Source of the DNA: Aplectana chamaeleonis | Lineage: Eukaryota > Nematoda > Chromadorea > Rhabditida > Cosmocercidae | NCBI GenBank assembly: GCA_029168955.1 | Contig: JAPDOI010000434.1 | Coordinates: 186,001 to 250,000, forward strand | Direction of reading: 5' to 3' | DNA: 64,000 bases | In this document: in pieces, positions 36,144-47,211 of the stretch | How positions within the stretch are numbered: the stretch's first letter is position 1 | How the letters are laid out: each line of letters starts with the position of its first letter | Translations under genes and position numbers: made by a program | The notes under the pieces: generated by a model | Database searches by the model: none | Seen by the model: only the letters and a program-made list of their open reading frames with translations | What the model was told of the DNA's origin: nothing

Positions 36144-36590
36144 AGGCAGTGTTCACGATAAATTTAATTTCCTATATCTCCACGGTTTACGGAAGATCTG
36201 GTGCCCTATATAGCAAGGTATGCTTAAAAAGGACACGAAAGACGCGTTTTTGAGCCAAAGTTGGCCCTCTCTTGTTTACGTTGATTTTTGAGCGTGGAGG
36301 AATTGACCGCTAGAACGATGATACCTATCAGTGCAATGAAGCAAACAGCTCACTTATCAGCACTTCCTTCACTTGATCATTCCAATAATCCGAGTCTTCG
36401 TTTGTTCCTTTCGAGGGGCGGATCTGGGGCACGGGGCGTGTCTGGGGCACCAAAACGCTTGTTTGCAGCAGTTATTTCGCCACTCCTGGCTCGTCTTCTA
36501 CCTTTCCTTTGGCACTGGGAGCCTAGGACCCTTCTCCCCTATCATTTTACTGTGGAAAGTTAACGAGGATGATCATCGTGAACACTGCCT
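36144..36590. mobile_element. TTAA-type MITE (AGGCAGTGTTCACGA family)
   Basis: TIRs AGGCAGTGTTCACGA and complement, perfect TTAA on both sides (36140-36143, 36591-36594). 447 bp, no transposase. Shares the AGGCA(G/C) start with the 12.1, 17.0 and 58.7 kb elements but has its own longer TIR. Confidence 0.85.
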
Positions 36591-36594
36591 TTAA

Positions 36595-37430
36595 CTCTCA
36601 ACCCACTCTGTATTTATTCAATAGGTGGCATCAGGTGGTGGAAGTTATATCACTTTGAAAAAAAAAAACGAAAATCTGAATCAAGTTATTGATAGTTCGA
36701 ATTAGTTTATTTTCTATTTTACTTGACATTACATTCCTTATCCTATTGATGAGCCTCAGAGTGTTTTTAATTTTTTGGCCCAAAATTGTAACGTCCCATC
36801 ATTTTTTAAATTTTTGCCATATTTTAAGTCCCCTCCACTCCCCATTGTCCGACGGGAGTGTAAATCCGCATGGCCTTGTTGAGTCCTGGGGGCTAAAAAT
36901 GTAGCTGCCTTTGGATAACTAGTGAATGTACTGATTTTGGAAGGGTCTCTTGATCGAATCATTGCCTTTCTCTTGGAGACAAAAGTTCGGTCTTACGAAG
37001 TATCCGAGATTTTTTGTCTGCTGAAGAGTGCGTGGAGCCCGCCTCAGTCAATCATATACATATATAAGAAGATTTGAGCTTCAAACTTTTGAAATGCTTT
37101 GCGAAACCCTGTGTGGTCAAAACGTTACGTTGCTTCATCAGAGGCTGCTTTGTGGCTTTCGAATGGTTAAATGACTTCAGGGTAATTTTTCCCTCAAGTC
37201 ATCTAAACGAAACAGGTGGGTCAAGCGTTCTTCAGTGATTTTTGGAATGGTGCCGAGGAAGGTCGTAAATGTTCTCGACCCATAACTGTAGGTTCGAGTG
37301 GGCATATTAAGCCTAGAAACGAAAATTCAGAGAGGGCTCGTATTTTTTCAATGGTAATTTCGATCAGTAAGGGGAGAGATCGTAGCTTCGCTGAGCTCCT
37401 ACACAACGGCTCGCATGACCCTGTGAAGCA
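36595..37430. other. Intron sequence without recognised feature
   Basis: AT-rich, between the MITE and the next LINE insertion; no exon-like segment seen. Confidence 0.4.
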
Positions 37431-37442
37431 GATTTCACCCGT
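37431..37442 (+). repeat. TSD, left (GATTTCACCCGT)
   Basis: Perfect 12-mer repeated at 41412-41423. Confidence 0.93.
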
Positions 37443-37476
37443 CTTCTTCTTCTTTGCAGCCACAGGAAGGTTTTTG

Positions 37477-38445
37477 TCAAAGGTTCAAGAAACGGGCGAC
37501 TGAAACCGGATTCGTCCACAAATCCATTGTTGTCAGAGTGGTAGGCCTCTTTGGGCAATCGAATAGGTGTTCAGTTGTGTGGCCACGGCTACCGCAGTCC
37601 GGGCACTCGTCTGGCTTACTGCGATCGATCTTATGCCAGTATGACATCAGCATAGGGGAATGACCGCAGCGTAACGAGGCAAGGGTACTTCTAGCCCGCC
37701 TACCGAGTTCCATCTCGGTGTTGCTGACTATGGGTGGTACGACCCCCAATATGGGATTGACGGTCGTCCTACTCAAGTGGTCCCTGACGAACTTGGTGTG
37801 CTCCGCACGTAAAAGACGCAGACGATCCAGTTGGGAGTCCGTCCATCTTTGTATATTGACTTTCTCGGGAGCATCCGCAAAAGGCCTTCTGATATGTCTC
37901 TCTCTCACGGGATTCATGATCCTTCTTAATGGGTGGTCAGGCTGCTTGACAATGTTAATAACCAGTTGCTGCGCTTGGAGTTGGCAGTGCTCCTTAACCG
38001 GCAGAACTCGAGCCTCAGCATGAAGATGTTCCACTGGGGTGCTTTTAGCACACCCTGTGGCAATCCGAAGTGCAGCATTTTGAACTCGCTGCATCTTTTT
38101 CCACGATGACTCCGATATCATGTGCTGCCATACCGGTGCAGCGTACTCCAACGCCGGCTGCAATATTGCCTTGTAGGTTGTCAATATTGTCTCCTTGCTG
38201 CTTCCCCACGACGTTCCTCCCAGAGCTCGTAGAACATTGAGCTTTGCTTTCACTGTAGCCTGTTTCTGCTCAGTGTTCTTGTGGAACCTCAACGAAGGAT
38301 CCAATACTAGGCCGAGCAGCTTAGGGAACCGTGCGGCAGGCAGACGAGCGTCTTCCCAATTCACAACGGGGTGAGCGCAGTGTTCCTTAGGGTCAGTGGA
38401 GAAAACTGATACAGATGATTTAGCGGCAGAGACAGTGAGCATCAT
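37477..38445 (-). pseudogene. RT thumb and C-terminal zinc knuckle of the full-length copy
   Basis: 322 codons open. LGLVLDPSLRFHKNTEQKQ, the conserved YKAILQPALEYAAPVWQHM, ALRIATGCAKSTPVEHLHAE, EHCQLQAQQL, then RRPFADAPEKVNIQRW, LRLLRAEHTKFV, GRRARSTLASLRCGHS and CPDCGSRGHTTEHLFDCP, ending FLNL. No frame damage in this block. Confidence 0.9.
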
Positions 38446-38567
38446 ATCATCGAGAAAGCTTTTTCAGAACGATGAGGTAGCTATTGATCTTGCGTGCAGC
38501 TATATTAAATGTCTCTGTTCTCGGCACAAGATGGTGATGTCATCCGCATACGCAACGACTTTTGATG

Positions 38568-38969
38568 TCATATGGGGACGGGCAAATCTTCCAGGTAAAG
38601 ACTGAACAGAGCAGGCGATATGACTCCTCCTTGAGGGACACCGGCAGCGATGGCTATGCTGTTAGAGACATGCCCCTGAAACAGCACTTTTGCTCGGCGC
38701 CCTTTGATGAGTGCAGTAATCCATCGCTTCTGCCAAGGCGGGATGGTGGACCTCAATAGCTTCTCAGACAGTATGCCCAAGTTGACAGTGTCAAACGCTT
38801 TTGTGAGGTCCAGGGCTACTCCAACAGTGCGTTGAGGCTTGGTGGCGTTGAAGCCATCCAAAACATAGCTAACAATCTCCAGCAGCGCCGTGGTGGTAGA
38901 GTGTAATTTGCGGAATCCGTGCTGGTGCTGCTGATTGTTATTATGCTCGGCCAGCTCCTTGACGACCAG
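38568..38969 (-). pseudogene. RT palm of the full-length copy
   Basis: From the MITE boundary: HGFRKLHSTTTALLEI, ALDLTKAFDTVNLGIL, TALIKGRRAKVLFQGH, GVPQGGVISPALFSLYL. The frame is lost before the YADD box, which is still readable in another frame near 38,550 (VVAYADDITIL). Confidence 0.88.
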
Positions 38970-39477
38970 TGGCCGTATTCATGAAGCGATTTGGGCCTCC
39001 CAGGAAGGTACAAAGTCCACCCGCTGATGGACGAGTTTTCGACGGTGTATCTTCCTGAGTACCCGGCAGGTAGACGGGAAGGATCCCGGCTACCTGGCGG
39101 GTAGACAGGAGGGCTTCTAGCCACCTGGCGGGTGGACGCGAGACTTGAGGCTGCCTGCTTCGTCGATTAAAACATGATCAATATGTTGCTGGCAGGCAGC
39201 GCGCGCTCTGCCTGTCCACCTGCACAATCGAGGTCGGGCATGCTGTGCCCGCCGGAATGCATTGATAGCGAGGCTGAGACACAGCAGATCCCTACCCGGC
39301 GGTCTCCTCTCCGTCTCTGCAGGTGGCTACCCATGCCTGTCTCTGCTCTGACAGGTGGCGAAGAGGAGGCCGCCACTATTGAAATCATGACTGGGGAGCC
39401 ACAAAAAAGGTGGCCATACGACGGGTACGGGAAGGTTACGCCTCCTTCCTGCGCCCGTTGTTTCATGAATACGGCCA
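38970..39477. mobile_element. 508-bp MITE inside the LINE
   Basis: TIRs TGGCCGTATTCATGAA (38970-38985) and TTCATGAATACGGCCA (39462-39477), flanked by CAG on both sides (38967-38969, 39478-39480). Comparison with copy E shows that the target codons continue on either side. It contains GC-rich repeats such as ACCTGGCGGGTAGAC. No transposase. Superfamily unclear. Confidence 0.88.
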
Positions 39478-41376
39478 CAGTTTCTCAGCGACCTTTGTGA
39501 TTGGTGATAACAGACTTATTGGCCTGTATCCCTTAGCCGTCGATGGCGATTTACCTGGCTTGGGCAACGGAACGACGCTTGCCATTTTCCAGTCTTGGGG
39601 TATGATGCATGTGCGAAAGGATGTGTTGATGACGTCAGCGAGGATTGGCATAATCTCAGTCGGCAGTTTCTTCAAAACCGCTGGACTAATGCCATCAGGC
39701 CCTACAGCCTTCGAGTTGCGCATCTCTTTGATCACCTTTTCAATCTGCGCGGGCGTCGCAGCTTCTGCTTTACTCATGAGTGGCATCTTACAGAGCTCTC
39801 TTACAGTCACTCGATTCTGTTTCCCTCTCTTAGCCTGAGTTACGAAAAAATTCTTTCCGAGAGCAGTTGCAGCCTCCTTTCCCGATTTGAAAACTCCATT
39901 CTCGAACTCGATCGTGGAATAGTTGGTGAAGGTGCTCTTGCCCGAGATCTTCTTTAAAACTTTCCAAGTTGACGCTCCATCACTCTTGAAATTCATCTTC
40001 TCCGTGAATTTCTCCCAACACTCCTTCTTGTGCTTGTCCAGATTTCGCTTAATCTCGTTGTCCAGCTCAGCAATGGTCGGATCCAGGTGATCTGCGACTC
40101 TCTTTGCATCCCTTGTCCTTATCTTCTCCAAGATTTCCCTGGTGACATTGGGAAAGAAGTTCTTAATTCGGCCCTCCGGAATGGCGGCTTTCATTGCCTT
40201 GCGAATCGCGTCCGTCAAGTGACGTTCTTTCTGATGCACGTTTCCATTCCATGGGTAGTCATCCACATGGCGAAGTGCCACCTCCCTGAACAAGCGCCAG
40301 TCTGCAAGGCAAAGATTAAGATAAGATCTTTGACGGATACCTGAATAAGGAGTAAGAGAATTAGAGAGATCGACATGAACAAAGACGGGGATATGATCAC
40401 TGGAGAGAGTTTTAGCGGTCGACCAAGAGCAGGAGCTGGAGAGATTAGATGAAACAAGAGAGATGTCTGGACTAGAGGATCGGCCGTTGGCCGGGAGAAG
40501 AGTGGGCTGGTCATCGTTGAGAATGACCAGATCGCACTCTTCCGCCCATTCTTCGACGTCTTCTCCTCTAGCGTCAGTGTCAAGCGACGAGCAGAATGTA
40601 TGAGCATTGAAGTCGCCTGCGAAGACAACAGAGGGTGAAAGGGAGCAGTCGTACAACTGCTTGAGTGAGGGAATAGGGTCATAAGATTGGGGACAGGACG
40701 TGGTAGGAGGGATATAGATATTAAAAAGAGATATAGGTGTTTTAAGAGGGAGATGGATAGGTAGGTACTCGAGAGTACCGTCCTTAGGTGTGTTTGGTAT
40801 GATATGAGAGGGTAGATTTGATAATACGAAAGTAGAAACTCCTCCGTCGAGAGATGACCTTGGAGCATGATAAGCTGTGTAGCCAGGAATGTTAGGGTGT
40901 CGAGCAGTAGCGGAAGGAGACAGCTTGGTTTCCTGAACCATAATAATATCAGGATGATGAGTACGAGCAAAAAGAGAGAGTTCAGACAACTTGGCACGAA
41001 GGCCATTGAGGTTAATATGAACAATAGAGAGGGGGCGGTTGGTAAATGAGGAATCAGAGTTACTGGGGGCAGAGCACAGAACACAACGGAAGGAAGGATT
41101 GTGATGCCTCACAGAACTGAGACCCGAACAGGAGAAGTGCACCCACCTTTGGCATCCAAAACATTGGACGCTGGTTCCATACCAATTGACATCTCTGTCG
41201 CATGTGGCACATGGGTACTTCTTCTTCTGAGCGGGTCCTGGATTCCTCTCGACGCCGGCCATTTGTAGTAGAATCCTTAGGAGAGCTGCAGCCAGCCAGC
41301 ATCTCTCCCATGACAAAAACCCTCCACGCGGAGTGGTTGACGTCGGTTTGCACGGAGGTGGTCTTCTTTCCTCCAC
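39463..41376 (-). pseudogene. N-terminal 2A-like/PHD/endonuclease/early RT protein
   Basis: 637 codons open, ending in the MITE TIR (..VAEKLWPYS). Residues about 27-48: WLAAALLRILLQMAGVERN then PGP, a 2A-like motif after a hydrophobic run. Residues 55-101: PHD-type Cys4-His-Cys3 array. Residues 115-340: APE endonuclease with N.NGLRAK, QETK, VVFAGDFNAH, SSPDIS and SDHIPV catalytic boxes, all intact. Then a charged linker and the first RT boxes (AVGPDGISPAVLKKLP, PLPKPGKS, GYRPISLLSP). The first start in frame is GTG (41376); the ATG at the element's 5' end is in another frame. Confidence 0.92.
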
Positions 41377-41411
41377 ACTGCCACGGCACGAACGTACGAC
41401 ATCTCGGCAGC

Positions 41412-41423
41412 GATTTCACCCGT
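41412..41423 (+). repeat. TSD, right (GATTTCACCCGT)
   Basis: Matches 37431-37442. Confidence 0.93.
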
Positions 41424-41505
41424 TTTACTCAAATTGCAACATTGTTGTATGTTTAAAAAGTTTATCTCTCTCTAAGTGCGTGAAATCGAACAATTCATTC
41501 TTTAG

Positions 41506-41633
41506 ACATCGAGGCCGAGTTCCAACAACAACTGCGCGTGATGGTTCCACGTATTCTGGACTCAAACAATTTAGCCATCAAGGAGATCAACGGGCATAAA
41601 TTGACTTGTAGGGAATTGGTTGAATATTTCAAG
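41506..41633 (+). CDS. atln-1: Atlastin exon: middle-domain start
   Basis: Acceptor TTTAG, donor AAG|GTAGCT. Two bases complete an Asp codon with the previous exon, then IEAEFQQQLRVMVPRILDSN, IKEINGHKLTCRELVEYFK. This is the KEI.G.K.TCR.L.EYFK block of the helical domain after the GTPase. It starts only 82 bases after a LINE TSD. Confidence 0.96.
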
Positions 41634-41697
41634 GTAGCTTTGTGAATAATTTGCGATAAACAATTCCTTCCCGAGGCGAATGATTCCACCATTTCAG

Positions 41698-41754
41698 GCT
41701 TACATGAAGATATTCCAAGGTCAAGATCTTCCGGAACCAAAATCTATGCTGATG
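41698..41754 (+). CDS. atln-1: Atlastin exon: AYMKIFQGQDLPEPKSML
   Basis: 19 codons, acceptor TTTCAG, donor ATG|GTAGGT. Matches AY.KI.QG..LP.PKSML of atlastins. Confidence 0.96.
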
Positions 41755-41982
41755 GTAGGTGTCTTGTATCTACAATCGTCTAGGGAAAGCTGGAGTTGAG
41801 CTTGAGTGTAGTTGAAGCGTGATCACGCTATGTTTCCCACGAAAGCATCCATTTTCGGTTGGAGAAGAACTAGTCTCCATGTGATGAAGGATGTTTGAAC
41901 TCATCTGTTTTGTTATCCTTAGGGGCATGAATGACATCTATTTGTAAACTCTGGTCTTATTTGTAACCCAATCATCCTCCAG

Positions 41983-42054
41983 GCAACAGCCGAGGCCAAC
42001 AATCTGGCAGCCGTTGCCAGCGCTCGAGCTCTTTACCAAAGAGAGATGGAAGAG
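41983..42054 (+). CDS. atln-1: Atlastin exon: ATAEANNLAAVA
   Basis: 24 codons, acceptor CTCCAG, donor GAG|GTGATT. ATAEANNLAAVASARALYQ then REMEE, a hallmark block of the middle domain. Confidence 0.97.
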
Positions 42055-42116
42055 GTGATTTTTCGGTATCCAGTGTTGGATCCTTCATTATTTGTTTTAG
42101 GTAAGTATATTTTCAG

Positions 42117-42182
42117 ATTTGCGGCGGTGACACTCCTTATATGAGCACTAATGAGCTTCTGGAGCAACATCAGATTTGCAAG
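42117..42182 (+). CDS. atln-1: Atlastin exon: ICGGDTPY
   Basis: 22 codons, acceptor TTTCAG, donor AAG|GTATGC. ICGGDTPYMSTNELLEQHQI, helical bundle. The following intron received LINE copy G. Confidence 0.96.
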
Positions 42183-42304
42183 GTATGCAGTTTATTTGAT
42201 GTGGCAAGAGTGAATCCTCCTCCCCACTATTTAATATTTCCGAATATCCACAGAACAGAGCCTGAGAACAATACAAAGTAGGATATATCGGCGGATAAGT
42301 AGGA

Positions 42305-43888
42305 TAAGCCCGGAAAACCGCAGTCGTCAGCGAAAGGATATAGGCCCACAAGCCTTTTGTCGCCATTGTCCAAGGTTTCTGAAAAGCTAATTGTCAATGA
42401 TTTAGCTCAGCATAACGAAAAGTAGCAAGACCAGCATGGTTTCAGAAAGCTGCATTCAACCACGACTGGAAATCGTTGGCTATGCCATCGATGGTTTCAA
42501 TGAGAGGAAACCACTCAGAACCGTCGCTGTAGCTCTGGATTTGACAAAGGCATTCGACAGCGTCAACTTGGGCATGTTATCGGAAAGCTTGTTGAAGTCT
42601 TCTATCCCTCCGTGGCAGAAGCGCTGGATAACTGCATTAACTAAGGGCCGTCGAGCAAAAGTTATGTTCCAAAGTCATGTTTCAAGCAGTATTCCCATAG
42701 TTGCTGGTGTCCCGCAAGGCGGAGTCTTATCGCCCGCTCTGTTCAATCTGTACCTAAAGGACATTCCGGCTTCTCTCCAGGACATAAAAGTTGTCGCCTA
42801 TGCCGACGATATGACTATCATGTGCCAGAACTGCGACATTCAAGCCGCCGCGAGCAAGATCAACGAGTACCCGATTGGTTTGAAAAGCTACTTCGACAAC
42901 AAAATGCTCAGGGTCTCAGCCGCCAAATCCTCAGTATCAGTTTTTACAACTGACCCCAAAGAGCACAATGCCCACCTTGAAGTCAACTGGGGTAGAGCTC
43001 GACTACCTGCTGCTCGATTCGTCAAACTGCTTGGCCTTATACTTGATCCATCGCTGATGTTTCACAAGAATACCGAGCAGAAGCAGACAGTTGTCAAGGC
43101 CAAGCTCAATGTGCTAAGGGCACTAGGGGGTACATCATGGGGCTGCAGCAAGGAAACTATTCTGACCACATATAAGGCTATATTGCAGCCCGCCCTGGAG
43201 TATGCGGCACCTGTTTGGCAGCACTTGGTGTCGGGTACATCCTGGAGCAAAATGCAGCGTGTGCAAAACGCTGCTCTTCGGATCGCCACTGAGTGTGCCA
43301 GGAGTTCGCCCATTGAACATCTTCACGCCGAGACCCGGGTACTACCAGTGAAGGAGCATTGTCAGCTCCAGGCCCTGCAGCTGCACACCAACATCATCAA
43401 ACAGCCAAACCACCCATCTTGGGGAGTATTTGAGCCTGTAAGAGAGACATCAGAAAACCCTTCGCCGATGCTCCAAATAAAGCCAATCTGCAAAGATGGC
43501 GCGATTCACATCAAGAACGCCTCCGTCTGTTGCGCGAGAAGCACACCCAGTTCGTCCGAGGGTATCTGGAAAGAGCGGCTATCAATCCCATTTTGGGTAC
43601 TGTGTCGCCTCGAGTCTGAGTCTCAGCTGAGTAGACGTGCCAGATGCACTCTTGCATCGTTGCGCTGCGGGCACTCAACGTTCCTAAAGGCCTATGCGAA
43701 CAGGATCGACAGTAGCACTCCCGACGCTTGCCCGGACTGTGGTGGTACCGGCCACAATACTCTACACTTATTCAACTGTCCAAAAAACCCACAACATTAA
43801 CTCCCATGGACCTTTGTACGAATCCGACGCTGGTCGCCCAGTTTCTGGGCCTATAGCAATACTCTCTTCGTGACTGCAAAGAAGAAGA
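42305..43888 (+). mobile_element. 5'-truncated LINE, copy G, in an atlastin intron
   Basis: Starts within the RT (KPGKPQSSAKGYRP) and ends TGACTGCAAAGAAGAAGA. Same clade as family 1, with its own variants. Inserted in the 2.75-kb intron in the sense direction of atlastin. No clear TSD. Confidence 0.88.
42436..43800 (+). pseudogene. RT of copy G, long open frame
   Basis: 454 codons: ALDLTKAFDSVNLGML, GVPQGGVLSPALFNLYL, AYADDMTIMC, thumb VKLLGLILDPSLMFHKNTEQ and YKAILQPALEYAAPVWQHL, knuckle CPDCGGTGHNTLHLFNCP. The frame departs from the family reading in the EHT.FV region (about 43,470-43,610), so two compensating frameshifts exist; it closes with NPQH instead of DLWTNP. Confidence 0.88.
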
Positions 43889-43924
43889 TGTCGGCCAAAT
43901 AAACACTTTTAAAAATCTAGATAT

Positions 43925-44075
43925 CCTCTGGTTCCGAGCCAAATTTACTCTGTTCCCTTGGGCGCTTGTGGGGAGGGAGGGTAGAGACAGCTAGAAAGTG
44001 TGGGGAAAAGGAGACGCAGCGTACGCGCGCAGGCGCACGCGATGAACGGAAATAAATTTCACTCGGAATCAGAGG
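43925..44075 (+). mobile_element. Small MITE, CCTCTGGTTCCGAG ends
   Basis: Begins CCTCTGGTTCCGAGCCAAAT, ends CTCGGAATCAGAGG, flanked by ATAT on both sides. Second copy on the opposite strand at 54815-54946. Confidence 0.7.
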
Positions 44076-44079
44076 ATAT

Positions 44080-44935
44080 GTGTTTCTCAGGAATCACAGC
44101 AGTCCTTTCTGCTTTTCGTGCGGTACTTTTGGAAATAGTTTTTAGTATTAATTCTCACAGTACCAATTCTCCTCCACTATGGCGAAGACAATACCAGGGC
44201 ATCGGTATGAATGATATTTAAAGGCAGCATACGCTCAACATGGTCGACGTTACAGCATGAATAACCCCGTACGACCCTTCGTCAACGATGTTTGAAGCGC
44301 TGAAAACCATCCAAGATAACAGTATTCAAGCATCAATGTGAGCAGAGAAGAAACGGATCACACCTACATAGGTGCGCCAGCCTTCTGCCGGTCACGCATA
44401 TGCCCTTCAGACAATTGAAATGATTGATTGAGACGACCATGTGTAAGACATTTTTCATAATCCCCACCCCACTAAGCGCGGCGAGCGCGGGATGAGCGGT
44501 GGACTGTGAAACTTTTCACCGCGCGGTATGCGCGGGAAACAACAATGAAATCTCCGGCAGCAACAACAGGGCGGTGTGGGTTAAAGTTGGGTCTCAATTG
44601 TTACATGCACAGAAATTCCTGGCTTGTAGTTGCGTATGCGGTAGCGTGTGATTGTCCTGCAATTGTTTATGTTGGACTGGACTTGAGCTGAGAAGCGAGT
44701 ATTGATTCAAGTGGTGAAACGCGGTATGGGCGGTGCCGCAATGGCGGTGCTGGATGGGCGGCACGCGCGTGCCACGCGGTGTGAATTTTCATAGTCCACC
44801 GCGCGTCACGCGCGTACTGCGCTTGTGGTGAGGACTCTGAAAGGTGCCTAATATATATATATATTGCCTATCACGGGAAAAGAAAAAAAAGAACCCGATT
44901 TCAATCACGGTGTTCGTGATTGGATCCGCTTTTAG
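44080..44935. other. Remainder of the 2.75-kb intron
   Basis: An AGGCAGCATACGCTCAA half-element end at 44,223 (preceded by TTAA) without its partner, GC-rich inverted words (GCGCG, CGCGGTATG) at 44,500-44,820 and a short TA run at 44,851. No exon seen. Confidence 0.45.
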
Positions 44936-45028
44936 AATGATGCGATTCGGGAGTTCCGCAATACTCGTAAAATGGGTGGAGCAGAATACAGTATACAATT
45001 TTTGGAAAAGCTCGAGGACGAAGTCGAG
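44936..45028 (+). CDS. atln-1: Atlastin exon: FRNTRKMGG
   Basis: 31 codons, acceptor TTTTAG, donor GAG|GTAAGT. NDAIREFRNTRKMGGAEYSI, QFLEKLEDEVE: the F...KKMGG.EF block before the membrane region. Confidence 0.96.
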
Positions 45029-45195
45029 GTAAGTAGCTGGTGCTTCTCTTATTTCCAGAAAGGGATATTTAGTTAGGTGGTCACAGAATTATGAAAGCCC
45101 CTGTTGGACTTTTGAATCGACGTGAAATTCTGTTTTTCTTTCCGTAGATGGCGCGGTAGGTTGCGGTATTGTGTTCACAGTTTCACAATTTTTAG

Positions 45196-45340
45196 GAGAG
45201 CTACGAATCCTACCTGAAGATGAATAATGGCAAGAATCTGTTCAAATCAATGCGCACACCAGCTGTTCTCGTTTCTTTGATGATTATCGACTATATTTGC
45301 CAGGAATTCTGTCAGATGATTGGACTCGACTTCTTCGCGG
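45196..45340 (+). CDS. atln-1: Atlastin exon: first membrane segment
   Basis: 48 codons plus one base. ESYESYLKMNNGKNLFKSMR then TPAVLVSLMIIDYICQEFCQ and MIGLDFFA. N.GKN.F...RTPA leads into the first hydrophobic helix of the ER hairpin. The donor is GCGG|GTTCGC, weak but in phase with the next exon. Confidence 0.93.
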
Positions 45341-45415
45341 GTTCGCCATTTAAAGAAGAACACTGCACTGAGATGGATGAAGTTTTTAACTAGCAGTATG
45401 TGTAACGCTTTCCAG

Positions 45416-45510
45416 GACTTTTCTCCTCTGTGCTAGTGATCGTTATCGGAGCACTCAGCGTGTGGGCATATGCGAGGTATTCGGGCACATTACGTGAAGC
45501 TAGTGGCTGG
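45416..45510 (+). CDS. atln-1: Atlastin exon: second membrane segment
   Basis: Acceptor TTCCAG, donor TGG|GTAAGT. LFSSVLVIVIGALSVWAYAR then YSGTLREASGW: hydrophobic helix ending in WAY.RYSG..RE, the cytosolic edge of the atlastin hairpin. Confidence 0.95.
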
Positions 45511-45630
45511 GTAAGTTCGTCTCTTGCTGATTTTCGCTCTGCTATTCCCTGAAAAAAGCCGTGACGAGGATTCCGTGCTATATTCCGCGCACATTGAGCC
45601 AATCCTTCCCTTCATTATCGATTCTCCCAG

Positions 45631-45732
45631 GTTGATGATGCTGTCACCTTTTTGTGGACAAACTTCATATCGCCAAATGCAGGACAGTTAGGAGCACTAG
45701 GTGGAGCTATACAAATCGGCGAAAAGCTCACT
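45631..45732 (+). CDS. atln-1: Atlastin exon: start of C-terminal tail
   Basis: 34 codons, acceptor CTCCAG, donor ACT|GTAAGT. VDDAVTFLWTNFISPNAGQL then GALGGAIQIGEKLT. VDDAV..LW corresponds to the membrane-active tail helix after the hairpin. A good donor follows, so more coding sequence is expected downstream, but I found none I trust. Confidence 0.85.
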
Positions 45733-47043
45733 GTAAGTTGCACTGTTATTTGTTGTGCTTTCTAGGGAGCATCGTATGGCTATCCCCATTATTAGATGAT
45801 TGTTGTTTTCTGCTTAAATCTTGTACACTCTTTTCAAATCTGAAATCAGATTTTGCTGATTACTTCTCTGAGGGGACTTATGGTGCTCCAAACGAAAGAG
45901 ACATGAATTCCATTCAGAAAGCAATATTTGTTCACTGCTGTGGGGTCTAGTAAATATGCTCTGTCGACCGCGGTAGTCTTGTCTGGGGATGCTTTGCGCT
46001 CATCAGTGGGCTTTTGACGTCTGAGGAGTGCAGAAGCTCGAAGCCGACGCTTCACAGTTTTGACCCATATCTGAGAAACCTCCATATGAATTCTCCTCGA
46101 ACATAAAGATCAAAAATCATCTATTGTTCATGGAATTCCTCAAGATTTACTCTGATATCCTGTATATTGAGCTTCGGAATCTGGCGTAGGGCGCATGTTG
46201 TGTTACCATCCGGCTTTGTTTTTATCTCACGAAGTCACCCTAATCCTTGACTCCTGTAACAGAGCAGTTATTGATACGCTTCTCAGCATATGCATTGTAT
46301 TTATTAAGTTTCAAGGCAGACTTCTTACTAAATTCGTGCCGACCTAACTTCTTTCAATGATGAATAGAAAGGAAACTCTGTGGAACCTTGCTATAAACAT
46401 ATACAATCTACGGTTAAACTCCTTTTGGTTGATGCTAAGCCCCACAGAACGACCATTCGGTGTAGAGATTTCAAAAATGCCAATTTCTTAGGTATGCGTG
46501 ACTACTTAGGCAACATAGATTGGATAGGAACTTTTAACACCGTAGAACTTTTGAATGAAAAGTATGATTTGTTTTTGGGAATCCTACGTCATGCCATAGA
46601 TCTTTATATTCCTTACAAATTTAGATCGACGACGCGTCATTAGTTACCGACCTACCCTCCTTCAATGGTGAACAGAAAGGAAACGCTGCGGAACTTTGCT
46701 TTAAACACACAATTGATTACTGATTTGGAGAAATATCACGAATTTAGTAAAAAGTTTGCCCTAAAACCTAATAAATACAGTGCATATGTTGAGAAGCAAT
46801 TAATAGATAAAGGTTGTGCGAAAGCTCTCTACTCAATTCTTCGAAGTAAGTTGTCTGGCAAGCCAAAGATTGGCACTCTAATCGATGACTCCTGTAACAG
46901 AGCAGTTATTGATGAAGACAAAGTAGACATGCTAGCAAAAACTTTTCGAGAAAGTCTATGTGAAAAACGAGTCTATTACGTGCCCTTCACTTGTTGTCCC
47001 TGGAATTGAGTCTAGAGGCACAGCCCCTTGGTTTTGCAAACAG

Positions 47044-47211
47044 GGGTGCGTTCCAAGAACGTTTCCACGGCGTTGTGGGAGGAAAAGCAACCTCACCATG
47101 AACAAATTTGCTTTCCATGTATGCGAATTATAACTGAAAATTGCTCCCACGTGGCCGTGGCTACGTTTCCATAGACGCGTTTTGCCATGGGAATGTTCTT
47201 GGAACGCACCC
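47044..47211. mobile_element. 168-bp MITE inside the CR1-like LINE
   Basis: TIRs GGGTGCGTTCCAAGAAC and GTTCTTGGAACGCACCC, flanked by CAG on both sides (47041-47043, 47212-47214). No coding. Confidence 0.85.

Larger units (their letters stand above)
37443..41411 (-). mobile_element. Full-length family 1 LINE with nested MITE
   Basis: Complete from GCTGCCGAGATGTCG (41411) to the AAG-type tail (37443), bounded by a perfect 12-bp TSD. 3,969 bp, or about 3,460 bp without the 508-bp MITE at 38970-39477. Order: N-terminal hydrophobic/2A-like segment, PHD finger, endonuclease, RT, zinc knuckle, ~25-nt 3' UTR, tail. It is the best reference copy in the window, yet the RT is broken by the MITE and by frameshifts between 38,445 and 38,570. 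Confidence 0.93.
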
